Source: Nevskiaceae bacterium (GTDB taxonomy: Bacteria > Pseudomonadota > Gammaproteobacteria > Nevskiales > Nevskiaceae). From it: a stretch of DNA of 64,000 nt. Every line of letters starts with the position of its first letter. Position 1 is the first letter of the stretch. The position numbers were made by a program, and so were the translations under genes. Location: the NCBI GenBank assembly GCA_004298465.1, contig SCRT01000001.1, forward strand, positions 124,001 through 188,000, written 5' to 3'. Below the pieces are notes generated by a model. That model ran no database searches. It saw nothing but the letters and a program-made list of their open reading frames with translations, and was not told where the DNA came from. This document shows, piece by piece, positions 30,846 through 41,077 of the stretch.

Positions 30846-32939
30846 ATGAGAAAGAGAATGCGTGAAGTTGCAGGCTGTGTGGCCGGGTTGGTTTTTCTCG
30901 GCCTTCCTGCCCTGGCGAGTGCGGATGGATATTTTTCTGACCTGTGGAGCAACACGGTTTTTACCGGTTCTCTGCAATACAATCTCTCGGTGCGTACCGA
31001 TGGAGACCAGAATCAGTACAACCAGTCAAACCTGCCATTCCAGGATGTCGCAGTTCCGCGCCAAGCTTATTTGCCCAATGCCTTGTCTACCGGAGCCCTG
31101 AATGCCGTAGGGAACCTCCTGGGGTTGGCGCCAGGGAGCTTGCCTGCTGCCGGGGCCTCTGATTTCACGATTCCCATTCCTGGATACGCCGACACCGTCA
31201 GACGTGGCGACTATGCCCCGAAGAATCATCTGCCATTCAACAACAACATGCTGCGCTTCAACGGCCGTGTAAACACGCCGCTGGGCCACAACCTGACTTT
31301 TGTTTCTGAGTTGCGGGTCGCGTATGTTCCGACACTGTTTTCCAATCGCTATAACGCCACTGCCTTCGGCGACACCCAGGGAGGCATAACCGGCGGTGAT
31401 TACTACAACGGGCCGGATACCGGAAATGTAAATTACTTCGATGCGAAGGGTCGGAACGGCAAGCGCCTGAATCCGCTGGAACTGTCGAGCAGCAATTACA
31501 TGGCCGACCTGCCGACGCTGGTATTGAATTACCGGAACGGACCGTTCAGCGCCAGCCTGGGGAACCAGACGATTGCCTGGGGACAGGGGATTTTCCTGCG
31601 CACGCTGGATGTTCCGAACGGACTGGACTTCCGCCGCCACCTCATACTTGATCGCGCGATCGAGGAATATCAGGACAAGCGCGTATCCTCCCCCGCGCTC
31701 CGGGTCATGAATCAGGTGACAAACGACATCCTGATCGATGGCTTTGTCGAGAAATTCCAGCCCACGATCCTGCCGAACAGCAATACGCCTTACAACGTCA
31801 TTCCCAGTGCTTTTTACACGCCGCTCGACAATTACTATGTGGGAGGCTACGACACCAAATTGAACTACGGATTCCGCATAAAGGCGGACTACGGGACCTG
31901 GGGATGGACCCTGATGGCTGTTCGCCGCTACAACCCGAATGGCGTCTACAGCTGGGGAACCAGCGGCATCAACAAGGGGCTTCCGACCAGCCCGGTCACG
32001 ACCCTGGGTAATCTGGTCACCACAGCCTACAATCTTAAACTCGAGGGGTGTGGAGCGGCCTACAACCCGACTACATGCCGGTTGTTCCCGAGTACGGGCG
32101 CAGCATTGGCATCGTCGCCTCTTACGGTCGGCCCGGGTGGCGTCTACAGCGGCAAGGAATGGTTTGCAACCGCCGGCAGTGCCCATCTGAACGGCCTGGC
32201 CGCGTTCAACAACGCGATCAACGAATACGCTAGCTTGCGCGACCTGTACGCAGACAATCAGTCCACTGTGGCCGGTGTGGAGCGCGAACTGAACACGTTC
32301 TTCATGGGGTCTGGCGGCAGCCTGCGTGGCACCGTGCAGCGTGATTACTATGCCGAGAATAACTTCGGCGCGGGCCTGTCGTACGTCACTGCGAGCGAGC
32401 ACTCGCTGCTGGATTCGATCATCCTGAATCTCGAAGCGACCTATACACCGTACGAAAGGCTCACCGACCCCGGTCTGGCGCATGGCGGACTCAAGACCAG
32501 TGAATACGTCATCGGGTTCGATGCCGAGAAATGGACGCGGTGGTCGGATGCCTATCCGGCGGCCTATCTCGTCTTTGAATACCAGCGCCGCAGCGCGAGC
32601 GATCTGGTGGGCTTGAGCCTCAAGGGCTATCGTGGAAATACCGGCACTACCGATCCCATTGTCCCGACTGGCATTTCCAGCGCGAACTATCTTGTATTCG
32701 CGGGATTCCAGCCGACGCCAAGCCGCTTGTTCGTGTTCGAATGGGCCGTGCTGTGGGACATCCAGGGCGGCATGCTGTTCCAGCCCAACGTCCGCTACGC
32801 CCCTGGTCACAACATCAACGTGGATCTGTTCTACAACTACGTGAATGGCAACCTTTACGGCAACCCCACGAAGAACGTTGTAAGCGATATCAACAACGAT
32901 AACGAGATCACGCTCCGTGTGACTTACGGGTTCCAGTAA
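30846..32939 (+). CDS. DUF1302 outer-membrane protein
   Basis: A 697-residue protein with a signal peptide (cleavage near ALASADG) and the DUF1302 pattern (NTVFTGSLQYNLSVRT, LRFNGRVNTPLGHN, SASLGNQTIAWGQGIFLRTLDVPNGLDFRRH), ending in an amphipathic strand with a terminal aromatic-Gln (RVTYGFQ). It is predicted to be a beta-barrel. GAGGGG just upstream supports the start. DUF1302 proteins pair with DUF1329 in hydrophobic-substrate gene clusters; here it probably forms the outer-membrane part of the system with the FadL-type porin 10 bp downstream. Confidence 0.85.
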   Translation: MRKRMREVAGCVAGLVFLGLPALASADGYFSDLWSNTVFTGSLQYNLSVRTDGDQNQYNQSNLPFQDVAVPRQAYLPNALSTGALNAVGNLLGLAPGSLPAAGASDFTIPIPGYADTVRRGDYAPKNHLPFNNNMLRFNGRVNTPLGHNLTFVSELRVAYVPTLFSNRYNATAFGDTQGGITGGDYYNGPDTGNVNYFDAKGRNGKRLNPLELSSSNYMADLPTLVLNYRNGPFSASLGNQTIAWGQGIFLRTLDVPNGLDFRRHLILDRAIEEYQDKRVSSPALRVMNQVTNDILIDGFVEKFQPTILPNSNTPYNVIPSAFYTPLDNYYVGGYDTKLNYGFRIKADYGTWGWTLMAVRRYNPNGVYSWGTSGINKGLPTSPVTTLGNLVTTAYNLKLEGCGAAYNPTTCRLFPSTGAALASSPLTVGPGGVYSGKEWFATAGSAHLNGLAAFNNAINEYASLRDLYADNQSTVAGVERELNTFFMGSGGSLRGTVQRDYYAENNFGAGLSYVTASEHSLLDSIILNLEATYTPYERLTDPGLAHGGLKTSEYVIGFDAEKWTRWSDAYPAAYLVFEYQRRSASDLVGLSLKGYRGNTGTTDPIVPTGISSANYLVFAGFQPTPSRLFVFEWAVLWDIQGGMLFQPNVRYAPGHNINVDLFYNYVNGNLYGNPTKNVVSDINNDNEITLRVTYGFQ

Positions 32940-32949
32940 GGAAGGTCTT

Positions 32950-34338
32950 ATGTGCCAGGATTCGTCGGGCAATTCTTCAAATTGGCATGGTGCTTCCGTC
33001 ATGAAACCCTCCACCAGCGCATTGGGGCTGTATCTGTTGCTCTCGACAGCCCTGTGCCTGGTGGGGCCGAAGCCTGCCTGGGCGGGGGGTGGTTATTTCA
33101 TTCTTGGCTATGGACCTTATGCCGAACAGATGGCAGGTACCTCCACTGCAGTGGGGGCGGATGGTTCTGCGGGAGCTTCGAACCCGGGCAAACTGTTCGA
33201 CGCCGGGAATCGGCTTGACCTTGGGGTGCTTACCTTCCTGGTGTATCGACGGATAGAGCGCAGCGGAGCCACGGACGGTTTCAACAACTTCAGCATTACG
33301 AGCAAGAATGGAAGTTTCTATATGCCGGATTTCGGTTTCGCACACCGGATCAGCAACCGTTTCTCCCTGGGGTTGACGGTCTATGCGAATGGAGGGTTGA
33401 ACACATCCTATGACAGGAGTACCGGTGTTCCTGACACCAATGCGAATCCTGGCCTGTGCGGCCACAAGCCCGGCAACTTTATTTTCGGATGCGATAAATT
33501 CGGCCTCGACCTGAATCAGGTCATATTTGCTCCTGCCCTGTCCTGGAAGTTTGCGCCGGGACAAAGTATCGGTATTGCCCCGTTGCTGGCCTACCAACGG
33601 ATCAGGATATATGGTTTTCAGGCGTTCGTGCCTTATTCCGAGCGTCCGGATGACGTGACCAATCGCGGCTATGACCAGGCTTTTGGCGGCGGAGTGCGGA
33701 TTGGCTGGTATGCCCATGTGACGCCTTGGCTGGACCTGGGGGCAGCTTACGCAAGCCAGATCTACATGCAGAAATTCGACCGCTATCAGGGCCTGCTGGC
33801 AAACCATGGGCGATTCAACGTCCCGGAGAATTACAGTATAGGGGCCGCCGTCAAGCCATGGGATGGCTGGGTAGTGGCCATCGACATCCAGCGTATCGAT
33901 TATCACGAGGTTCCGGCTCTTGGAAATGGAGTACTGAATTCCCTGAAAGATCCGGAGGTCAATCCTCTCGGCAGCAAGAATGGCAGCGGCCTCAATTGGC
34001 GTAATCAGACCAACTATCGCCTCGGCGTGGAATATATGGTTTCGCCACGCTTCACGTTGCGGGCAGGCTACGCTTATGGGCGCCGCCCGGATGACGAGAG
34101 CAGCAATTCGACGACCCTCAACATGATGACTCCGAATCCGATCGTAAATGTCACGCTGGGGTTCAGTTGGTCCATGAACGACAAGAACGACCTGAATTTT
34201 GCCTATGGCCGTTACCTGGCGGCGACCTATAAAGGGCCGTCGTCGCTTGCGACACTTCCAGGCATCGGTCCCGCCGCAATGGAGTCGATGCGGGCTTTCG
34301 TGGATACGATTTATCTGGGCTGGAGTTGGCACATGTGA
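32950..34338 (+). CDS. FadL/TodX-type outer-membrane transporter
   Basis: A FadL-family beta-barrel that lets hydrophobic compounds diffuse laterally through the outer membrane; relatives TodX and TbuX serve toluene degraders. Evidence is the start of the mature protein (GGGYFILGYGPYAEQMAGTS, ADGSAGASNPG in place of the NPA motif), alternating beta strands and the C-terminal YLGWSWHM. ATG 32950 has AAGGAAGG spaced correctly, but the signal peptide starts at ATG 33001 (MKPSTSALGLYLLLSTALCL), so translation may begin there or the signal has a long n-region. It is the last gene before a strong terminator. Confidence 0.85.
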   Translation: MCQDSSGNSSNWHGASVMKPSTSALGLYLLLSTALCLVGPKPAWAGGGYFILGYGPYAEQMAGTSTAVGADGSAGASNPGKLFDAGNRLDLGVLTFLVYRRIERSGATDGFNNFSITSKNGSFYMPDFGFAHRISNRFSLGLTVYANGGLNTSYDRSTGVPDTNANPGLCGHKPGNFIFGCDKFGLDLNQVIFAPALSWKFAPGQSIGIAPLLAYQRIRIYGFQAFVPYSERPDDVTNRGYDQAFGGGVRIGWYAHVTPWLDLGAAYASQIYMQKFDRYQGLLANHGRFNVPENYSIGAAVKPWDGWVVAIDIQRIDYHEVPALGNGVLNSLKDPEVNPLGSKNGSGLNWRNQTNYRLGVEYMVSPRFTLRAGYAYGRRPDDESSNSTTLNMMTPNPIVNVTLGFSWSMNDKNDLNFAYGRYLAATYKGPSSLATLPGIGPAAMESMRAFVDTIYLGWSWHM

Positions 34339-34501
34339 ATGTGTTGCCAGGATGGAATCGGCATGGCGGTATCGACTGCGCATGGGACAGGTTGTGGCAT
34401 CGATCCAGATGGTTGATTTTCCAAGGAGACAGTTGTTCATTTCGCATCATGCCTCTCCAACTGATGACGATCCTCCGCACACGCAACCGCGCGTGTGTTT
34501 T

Positions 34502-34540
34502 CCGGTGGCAGGAAGAACCCTTCCTGTCACCGGGGTTTTC
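34502..34540 (+). terminator. Strong intrinsic terminator of the envelope cluster
   Basis: CCGGTGGCAGGAAG (34502-34515) pairs with CTTCCTGTCACCGG (34520-34533) over 14 positions with one mismatch and a 4-nt loop, followed by GGGTTTTC. It lies about 165 nt after the FadL-type gene. The rest of 34339-34860 holds no gene that I can recognise; the styC promoter should lie in its last 300 bp. Confidence 0.8.
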
Positions 34541-34872
34541 AATGAATCGGGTGACGATCCCTCTCACGCTTCATCAATCGCTCGATGGCGTGAGTTAACG
34601 GTGCGGAATATCTCCTTTCCGTCACCGTTCTTTTTGATGGATCACGGTTGCTTTCCACGGGTTCCAGGACGGAGCATTGCATTGCGCCGCGGCGAATCCT
34701 GGCCGTTTGCTGCGCGGACCGACAAGCTTCGTGCTCACACGGTCACGTGTACGGGTTTACGTTTGGCTAGAGTCGAGCGACAAGATCGTGGAAACGGAGC
34801 GCGTGCTTCGTTGACGCGAAAGCGAGGGGTTGGAAACGTGTTTCGCACGACCATCGATGTGGAGGAGTCCCT

Positions 34873-35370
34873 ATGTTGAAGCAGGTGCAGAAGCAGTGGT
34901 TCGGGCACGGAATACTGATGTTGCTGGCGGCATTGATCGGCGGGGTCGGGCTGTGGATGTTCCTTCTCGGCGGGTTCGAGATCGTGCCGGGCTACATGCT
35001 GCATTTCCAGCTGCCCGGAAGCGTGGAGGGCTGGCATCGTATTCATGCCGCGCCCGTCATGAACGGCTTGATGGTGATTGGAGTGGCGCTGGTGTTGCCG
35101 GCGCTCGATTTTTCCGAGCGGGCAGCCAAGATCATGGGCTGGTTGATCGTCGCCGACGGCTGGGGCAACGTGATTTTCTACTGGTTCGAGAACTTCATGC
35201 CGAATCGCTCGCTGAGCTTCGGCCCAAACCAGTTCGGGCCAGGTTCCTGGTGGAACGTGATCGGCCTGGGGCCGGCCTACGTATTTGGCGCAATTGCCAT
35301 CGTGGTGTTCGCGATCATCGGCTGGCGCGGTATCCACGCGATCAGCGGGAAAGGCACAGGGGAAGCTTGA
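34873..35370 (+). CDS. styC: Styrene oxide isomerase
   Basis: A 165-residue integral membrane protein with four hydrophobic segments and the StyC signature stretches (GHGILM, GLWMFLLGGFEIVPGY, GSVEGWHRIHAAPVMNGLMVI, DGWGNVIFYWFENFMPNRSLSFGPNQFG). StyC isomerises styrene oxide to phenylacetaldehyde. GGAGGAG (34861-34867) gives a strong start at ATG 34873. It is unusual in lying 29 kb from styAB behind its own terminator-bounded region, at the right edge of the low-GC island. The next gene is convergent. The gap 35371-35603 has no gene. Confidence 0.92.
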   Translation: MLKQVQKQWFGHGILMLLAALIGGVGLWMFLLGGFEIVPGYMLHFQLPGSVEGWHRIHAAPVMNGLMVIGVALVLPALDFSERAAKIMGWLIVADGWGNVIFYWFENFMPNRSLSFGPNQFGPGSWWNVIGLGPAYVFGAIAIVVFAIIGWRGIHAISGKGTGEA

Positions 35371-35603
35371 ATCCTGCTGCCGGCATCTGGCGGTTTGGCG
35401 GCTGTCAGGCTGTACTGCGTGCAGCGACAGTCGCCTTTCGAATGAGGGCCGGGCAAAACGGCTGATGCGGCCGGTGCGCCGCCGCGAACCCTGTCCAGCG
35501 ACGGACACCCGGCAGCCTGTCGTCAGGTGCGGGCGAGCCACCATCCCGTGGCCTGGACGCCGGCCCGGATGCGGTGGCTGGCAGGCCGGGCGGGCGGCTG
35601 GAT

Positions 35604-36752
35604 TCAGATCGCGCCGTCGGCCCGCAGTTTTTCGATGCGCGTGCCGTCGATGCCCCAATCCTTCAGGATGTCGAGCGTATCGGCGCCGGTCTTGCGGGGC
35701 GGGGCGGGCGTGTCGCAGGCGGTACGGGAGAAGCGCGGCGCCGGCGCGGGCTGGGTGACGCCCGCGATGTCGATGAAGGTGTTGCGCGCCCGGTTGTGCG
35801 GGTGCTGCGGGGCTTCGTCCCAGTCGAGCACCGGGGCGAAGCAGGCGTCCGTGCCTTCCAGCAGCGCACACCATTCGGCGCGTGTCCTCGTCTTGAACAG
35901 GGCGGCGAGTTTTTCCTTCAGCTCCGGCCAGGCGCGGAGGTTCATCTGCGCCTTGAAGGCCGGGTCGGTGATGCCGGCGCGCGCCAGGAAGTCGTTGTAG
36001 AAACGCGGCTCGATCGCGCCGAGGGCGACGAACTTGCCGTCCGCGCACGCGTAGGTGCCGTAGAAGGGCGCGGCGCCGTCCAGCAGGTTCGATTCGCGTG
36101 CGTTGTTCCACAGCTTCGCGGCGCGCAGCCCGTACATCATCGAGGTGAGCAGGGCGGCGCCGTCGCTCATGGCGGTGTCGACGACCTGCCCCTTGCCGGA
36201 GCGCTGCGCTTCCGTCAGCGCGCAGGCGATGCCGAAGGCCAGCAGCAGGCCGCCGCCGCCGAAGTCGCCGACCAGGTTCAGCGGGATCGACGGCTGCTCC
36301 TTCGGGCCGATGGCGCCGAGCGCGCCGGTGATGGCGATGTAGTTGAGGTCGTGTCCGACGGCATTCGCGAGCGGGCCGGTCTGCCCCCAGCCGGTCATGC
36401 GGCCGTAGACGAGGCCGGGTTTGCGGGCCAGGCATGCGTCCGGGCCGAGACCGAGCTTTTCCATCACGCCGGGGCGGAAGCCCTCGATCAGCGCGTCCGC
36501 CTGCGCGACGAGGTCGAGCACGGCGGCGGTGGCGCCGGGCGCCTTCAGGTCGATGGCCAGCGAGCGACGCCCGCGCGCCATCACGTCGAACTTCGGGTCC
36601 GGAAACAGGCGCAGCGGCGCGCGCTTCGAGTCCGGCTTCTGCTCGATGCGGATGATCTCTGCACCCATGTCCGACAGCAGCATGGCGCAGAACGGCGCCG
36701 GGCCGAGCCCCGCCATTTCGACGATCCTGATTCCGTGTAGCGGTCCAGCCAT
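35604..36752 (-). CDS. CaiB/BaiF family III CoA-transferase, alpha-methylacyl-CoA racemase-like
   Basis: A 382-residue family III CoA-transferase fold. The motif [17 protein letters not shown] with His134 and Asp163 ([14 protein letters not shown]) is that of alpha-methylacyl-CoA racemases, whose catalytic pair is His/Asp, rather than of formyl-CoA transferases, which use a single Asp. It probably epimerises 2-methyl-branched acyl-CoAs. ATG 36752 starts the conserved [22 protein letters not shown]; the open frame further upstream is unlikely. It lies 14 bp after the efflux permease and may be in the same transcript. Confidence 0.85.
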   Translation of the reverse strand: MAGPLHGIRIVEMAGLGPAPFCAMLLSDMGAEIIRIEQKPDSKRAPLRLFPDPKFDVMARGRRSLAIDLKAPGATAAVLDLVAQADALIEGFRPGVMEKLGLGPDACLARKPGLVYGRMTGWGQTGPLANAVGHDLNYIAITGALGAIGPKEQPSIPLNLVGDFGGGGLLLAFGIACALTEAQRSGKGQVVDTAMSDGAALLTSMMYGLRAAKLWNNARESNLLDGAAPFYGTYACADGKFVALGAIEPRFYNDFLARAGITDPAFKAQMNLRAWPELKEKLAALFKTRTRAEWCALLEGTDACFAPVLDWDEAPQHPHNRARNTFIDIAGVTQPAPAPRFSRTACDTPAPPRKTGADTLDILKDWGIDGTRIEKLRADGAI

Positions 36753-36766
36753 GTTGCGTCCTCGTG

Positions 36767-39700
36767 TCAGGCGGCCCCATCCGCGTCCTGCGCATGGTGG
36801 TCGGAAGCCACCAGCATATACACCGCGGGCACGACGAACAGCGTGAACAGCGTGCCGATCGACAGGCCGGCGGTGATGCACAGCCCCATGCTGAAGCGCG
36901 ACACGGCGCCTGCGCCGGAGGCGAACACCAGCGGCAGTGTGCCGAGCACCATGGCGGCGGTGGTCATCAGGATCGGCCGCAGGCGGATGCCGGCGGCTTC
37001 CTGGACGGCCTGCAGCTTCGTCTTGCCCTGGCGCTGCGCGTCGTTCGCGAAATCCACGATCAGGATGCCGTGCTTGCTGATGAGGCCCATGAGCGTCACC
37101 AGCCCGACCTGCGTGTAGATGTTGATGGTGGACCCGACGACGCCGAAGTCGCTGAACAGGTTGATGAAGATCAGCGCGCCGGCGATCGACATCGGCACCG
37201 ATACGAGGATGATGAGCGGATCGCGGAAACTCTCGAACAGGGCGGCGAGGGCGAGGAAGATGATGATGAGCGCGAAGGCGAAGGTCGTCACGAAACCGCT
37301 CGACTCCTGCATGAACTGGCGCGAGGCGCCGCCGTAGTCGACGGAATAGCCGGGCGGCAGCACGTCCGCCGCGATCTCGCGCATCTTCTGCAGCACTTCG
37401 CCCATGCTGATGCCGGGCATCGGCACGCCCTGGATGGTCGCCGCGTTCGCCTGCTGGAAATGCTTGATGGTCTGCGCCACGACTTCATGCTTGATGGTGG
37501 CCACCGTCGACAATGGCACGGACGTGCCATTGCCCGTCGTCAGATGGTAGTTCAGCAATTGGTCGGAATTCAGGCGATAGCGCTGCAACACCTGCGGAAT
37601 GACCTTGTAGGAACGCCCGGAAAGGTCGAAGTAGTTGATGTAGCCACCGCCGAGCATGGCCGCCAGGCCGTTGCCGATCTGCGCCATCGTCAGCCCCATC
37701 TGCGCGGCCTTGTCGCGGTTGATGACGATGCGGTCCTGCGGGCGGTCGAGCTTCAGGTCGCTTTCCACGAACACCATCAGCCCGGTTTTTTCCATGCGCT
37801 GCAGGAATGCCTGGGACACGTCGTTGAGCTGTTGCAGGGAAGTGCCGCCGCCGATGGCGAACTGGATCGGCAGGCCGCTGGAACCGGGCAGCGGCGGCAG
37901 CTGGAACACCGCGACTTTCTGGCCGGCGATGGTGTTCATGACGTTCTGCACCAGCGGCTGGAGCTGGTTGGAGGTGCGCTTGCGCTCGTTCCACGGCGAC
38001 AGGATCAGGCCGGACATCGACATGTGCGGAATGTCGAACTGGAACGCGTGTTCTACTTCCGGGAACTCGAGGGCTTTCTTGTACAGCAGGGCGGTGTCGC
38101 GGTGGCGCTGGAACACCGTGGCGTCGGAGGACGGGATGCCCATGGTGAAGAGCGCGCCCATGTCTTCCTGCGGTGCGAGCTCGTGGCTGGTGTGCGTGTA
38201 CAGCACGAAGATGCTGCCGAGCACGAGCGCGGCGAACACGTAGGTGACGGGGCGGTAGTCCAGGCTGCCTGCAAGCCAGTGCTCGTAGCGCAGGCGCAGC
38301 CGCTCGAAGCGGCGGTCGATGAAGGCGGTGAGGCGTTCGTCCCAACCCTGGCGTTCTTCCGACTGGGCCTTGAGCAGCTTCGCGCACATCATCGGCGACA
38401 GCGTCAGCGCCACCACGCCGGACACCACGACGGCCCCCGCGAGCGTGAATGCGAATTCCGTGAACAGCGTGCCGGTCAGCCCGCTCTGGAAACCGATGGG
38501 CAGGTACACGGCGACCAGCACGGCCGTCATGGCGATGATGGCGGAGCCGAGTTCCGCAGCGCCGAGCAGCGCCGCCTGCAGCGGCTTCTTGCCTTCCTCG
38601 AGATGGCGGTTGACGTTCTCCACCACGATGATGGCGTCGTCCACCACCAGCCCGATGGCCAGCACCAGCGCCAGCAGCGTGAGCAGGTTGATGGAAAAGC
38701 CAAAGGCCAGCATCAGCGTGAACGTGCCGACGAGCGACAGCGGAATCGCCACCACCGGGATGATGACGGCGCGCGGCGAGCCGATGAAGGCGAATACCAC
38801 GAGCATGACGATGACAAGGGCCTCGGCCAGCGTGCGGATGACTTCCGCGATGGCGCCGTGCACGAAGATCGTGGAGTCGTAGACGATCCGGCCGTGCAGC
38901 CCGCGCGGCATCTGCGCGAAGATGTCGGGCGTCGCCTTGCGCACGGCGTCCACGACGTCCAGCAGGTTCGCGCTGGGCGCGATCTGGATGCCGATGAACA
39001 CCGCTTCCTTGCCGTCGAAGGTGACGGCGGAGTTGTAATCGTCCGCACCGAGCGTGACGTTTGCCACGTCCTTGAGCCGCACGATGGCGCCGCCCTGCTG
39101 CTTGATGATGAGTGCGCGGAATTGATTCAGCGTAGTCAGGTTCGTGGAGCTGGTGAGGTTGATCTGCACCATCTGGCCTTTCGTGCTGCCCAGGCCGGTG
39201 ATCGCGTCGTTGCTGCGCATCGCCTGCGCGACGTCCGCCGCCGTCACGTTCAGCGCGGCCATCTTCTGCGGGTCCAGCCACGCGCGCAGCGCGAAGTTGC
39301 GGGCCCCGAGGAATTCCGCCGTCTGCACGCCCGGCACCGCCTGCAGGCGGGGCTGCACGACACGGACGAGATAGTCGGTGATCTGGTTCGCGTCCAGCAC
39401 ATCACTGCGGAAACCGAGGTACATGGCATCCACGGTCTGGCCGATGGCCGTGGTGATGGTCGGTTTCTGGGTCTCGGCCGGTAGCTGGTTGAGGACGGAA
39501 TCGACTTTCGCGCTGATTTCCGTCAGCGCCTTGTCGGCGTCGTAGTTCAGCTGCAGGTTCACGGTGATCTGGCTTACGCCGTCCGCGCTGGAGGACGTCA
39601 TGTAGTCGATGCCGTTGGCCTGAGCGATGGCGTTTTCCAGCGGCGTGGTGATGAAGCCGGCCACGGTCTCGTTGGAAGCGCCGTAGTACACGGTGGTGAC

Positions 39701-39841
39701 GGTGACGACGGCGTTCTCCAGGTGCGGATATTGCTGCACCGGCAGCGACACCAGTGAGCGCAGGCCCAGCACCAGGATGAACAGGCTGACGACCATCGCC
39801 AGCACCGGCCGGCGGATGAACAGATCGGTGAAGTGTTTCAT
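36767..39841 (-). CDS. RND multidrug efflux permease (system 2)
   Basis: A 1024-residue HAE1-type RND pump, full length, with 12 TM segments and two periplasmic loops. The start [20 protein letters not shown], the proton-relay DD in [18 protein letters not shown] and the TM10 Lys in [14 protein letters not shown] are present. It pairs with the adaptor and outer-membrane channel upstream (41036-39852, 42589-41078). Sequence style is closer to MexI/MexK-type pumps than to AcrB. The substrate is unknown, possibly solvents or aromatic metabolites given the neighbourhood. The long open frame on the opposite strand is a codon-bias shadow. Confidence 0.92.
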   Translation of the reverse strand: MKHFTDLFIRRPVLAMVVSLFILVLGLRSLVSLPVQQYPHLENAVVTVTTVYYGASNETVAGFITTPLENAIAQANGIDYMTSSSADGVSQITVNLQLNYDADKALTEISAKVDSVLNQLPAETQKPTITTAIGQTVDAMYLGFRSDVLDANQITDYLVRVVQPRLQAVPGVQTAEFLGARNFALRAWLDPQKMAALNVTAADVAQAMRSNDAITGLGSTKGQMVQINLTSSTNLTTLNQFRALIIKQQGGAIVRLKDVANVTLGADDYNSAVTFDGKEAVFIGIQIAPSANLLDVVDAVRKATPDIFAQMPRGLHGRIVYDSTIFVHGAIAEVIRTLAEALVIVMLVVFAFIGSPRAVIIPVVAIPLSLVGTFTLMLAFGFSINLLTLLALVLAIGLVVDDAIIVVENVNRHLEEGKKPLQAALLGAAELGSAIIAMTAVLVAVYLPIGFQSGLTGTLFTEFAFTLAGAVVVSGVVALTLSPMMCAKLLKAQSEERQGWDERLTAFIDRRFERLRLRYEHWLAGSLDYRPVTYVFAALVLGSIFVLYTHTSHELAPQEDMGALFTMGIPSSDATVFQRHRDTALLYKKALEFPEVEHAFQFDIPHMSMSGLILSPWNERKRTSNQLQPLVQNVMNTIAGQKVAVFQLPPLPGSSGLPIQFAIGGGTSLQQLNDVSQAFLQRMEKTGLMVFVESDLKLDRPQDRIVINRDKAAQMGLTMAQIGNGLAAMLGGGYINYFDLSGRSYKVIPQVLQRYRLNSDQLLNYHLTTGNGTSVPLSTVATIKHEVVAQTIKHFQQANAATIQGVPMPGISMGEVLQKMREIAADVLPPGYSVDYGGASRQFMQESSGFVTTFAFALIIIFLALAALFESFRDPLIILVSVPMSIAGALIFINLFSDFGVVGSTINIYTQVGLVTLMGLISKHGILIVDFANDAQRQGKTKLQAVQEAAGIRLRPILMTTAAMVLGTLPLVFASGAGAVSRFSMGLCITAGLSIGTLFTLFVVPAVYMLVASDHHAQDADGAA

Positions 39842-39851
39842 GGCGCCCGCT

Positions 39852-41036
39852 TCACTGTTCCTGGGGAGTCGGATGCGGGTTGTTCAACGGCTGCAACTCG
39901 TTGTTGATGACGACCTTGCTGCCGTTGCGCAGCTTGAGCTGGCCGGCGCTGACGACCACGTCGCCAGCCTTCAGGCCCTTCAATATCTGGACCTGATCGC
40001 CACGCGTGGCACCGGTGGTGACGAACTGCTCGTGGACCACGAAGGTCGGGGTTGCCGGCTTGTCGCCCTGTTTCTTCCCGGGGTTTCCGTCTTTCTCACC
40101 GTTGTCCACGGTGGCGGCGCCCGGGTCAGGGGTGATGACGAACACCGTGTCACCGTAAGGATGGTAGGTCACGGCGGTCTGTGGCAGCGTCAGGAATGGC
40201 TGCGGGGTGCCGGTGGTGATCTTCACGGCGGCGTACATGCCGGGAATCAGCTTGCCGTCCGGGTTGGGCAGTTCCGCGCGCACCTGGACCGTGCGCGTCG
40301 CGGGGTCCACCTGCGGGGTGATGGCGGTGAGGGTGCCAGTGAAGGTCTGGTCGGCAAAGGTGTCGTTCGTCGCCGTGATTCTCTGGCCCACCCGCAATTC
40401 CGCAAGTGCCTGCTGCGGCAGGTGGAAGTCGACGTAGATGGGGGTGAAGGACTGCAGCGTGACGACCGGGTCGCCGGCTTTCAGATATTGCCCAAGGTCG
40501 ACCTGGCGCAGGCCGAGGCGCCCGGCGAACGGTGCGCGCAGTGATTTGTGATCCACCATCGCCTGTTGCTGGGCGACGTTCGCGCGGGCCTGGGCGAGTG
40601 TGGCGCGGTCACTGTCGACGGTCTGCTGGCTGACGGCGCGCGCCGCGAACTGCTTGCGGTCGCGTTCGAAAGTGATCTCGGCAAGCTGCGCGGCGGCTTT
40701 CAGGGCCTGCAGCCGTGCGCGGTCCTCGCTGGCGTCGAGCTGCAGCAGGGTTTGCCCCGTCGCAACCGTTTCACCGGACTTGAACGCGATGCGCTCCACC
40801 GTGCCGGCTACCTGCAGGCTGAGTGTGGCGCCGCGCACGGCGCGCAGCGTGCCGACGGCGTCCATCGAGCGCGTCCAGTCGGACAGCGCGGCGGTGGTCG
40901 ACGCCACGGTCTGCGGCTGGGACGTCAACGCCGAGATGTATTTTTGGATGAAGCCGGCGCTCATGCGGTGCATGAACCACACGCCGCCGAAGACGATGCC
41001 GGCGGCGACGAGCATGATGAACATGCGCTTGACCAT
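39852..41036 (-). CDS. RND periplasmic adaptor (membrane fusion protein, system 2)
   Basis: A 394-residue HlyD/AcrA-family adaptor. It has an N-terminal anchor (FIMLVAAGIVFGGVWFMH), lipoyl halves (GTVERIAFKSGETVATGQTLLQLD ... LRAPFAGRLGLRQVDLGQYLKAGDPVV), a helical hairpin and a C-terminal barrel (NPDGKLIPGMYAAVKI). ATG 41036 is the first sensible start. It bridges the inner permease and the outer channel; the gap to the permease gene is 10 bp. Confidence 0.9.
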   Translation of the reverse strand: MVKRMFIMLVAAGIVFGGVWFMHRMSAGFIQKYISALTSQPQTVASTTAALSDWTRSMDAVGTLRAVRGATLSLQVAGTVERIAFKSGETVATGQTLLQLDASEDRARLQALKAAAQLAEITFERDRKQFAARAVSQQTVDSDRATLAQARANVAQQQAMVDHKSLRAPFAGRLGLRQVDLGQYLKAGDPVVTLQSFTPIYVDFHLPQQALAELRVGQRITATNDTFADQTFTGTLTAITPQVDPATRTVQVRAELPNPDGKLIPGMYAAVKITTGTPQPFLTLPQTAVTYHPYGDTVFVITPDPGAATVDNGEKDGNPGKKQGDKPATPTFVVHEQFVTTGATRGDQVQILKGLKAGDVVVSAGQLKLRNGSKVVINNELQPLNNPHPTPQEQ

Positions 41037-41077
41037 CAGATTCCCCCTTCTTGCGGGTGTCGTGCGACACCCGGGCC

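Noticed and set aside
35371-35603. Bidirectional terminator between styC and the CoA-transferase
   Set aside because: Only short scattered inverted repeats (for example GCCAC ... GTGGC) occur in very GC-rich sequence; none has a convincing stem plus T tract.
36753-36881. N-terminal extension of the CoA-transferase by 43 residues
   Set aside because: The added sequence is Arg-rich, overlaps the upstream permease gene and precedes the conserved family start at 36752.
36764-39484. A 906-codon open frame on the plus strand opposite the RND permease
   Set aside because: It is antisense to a full-length RND gene with all family motifs; its His/Asp/Arg-rich translation is the typical mirror of GC-rich codon bias.
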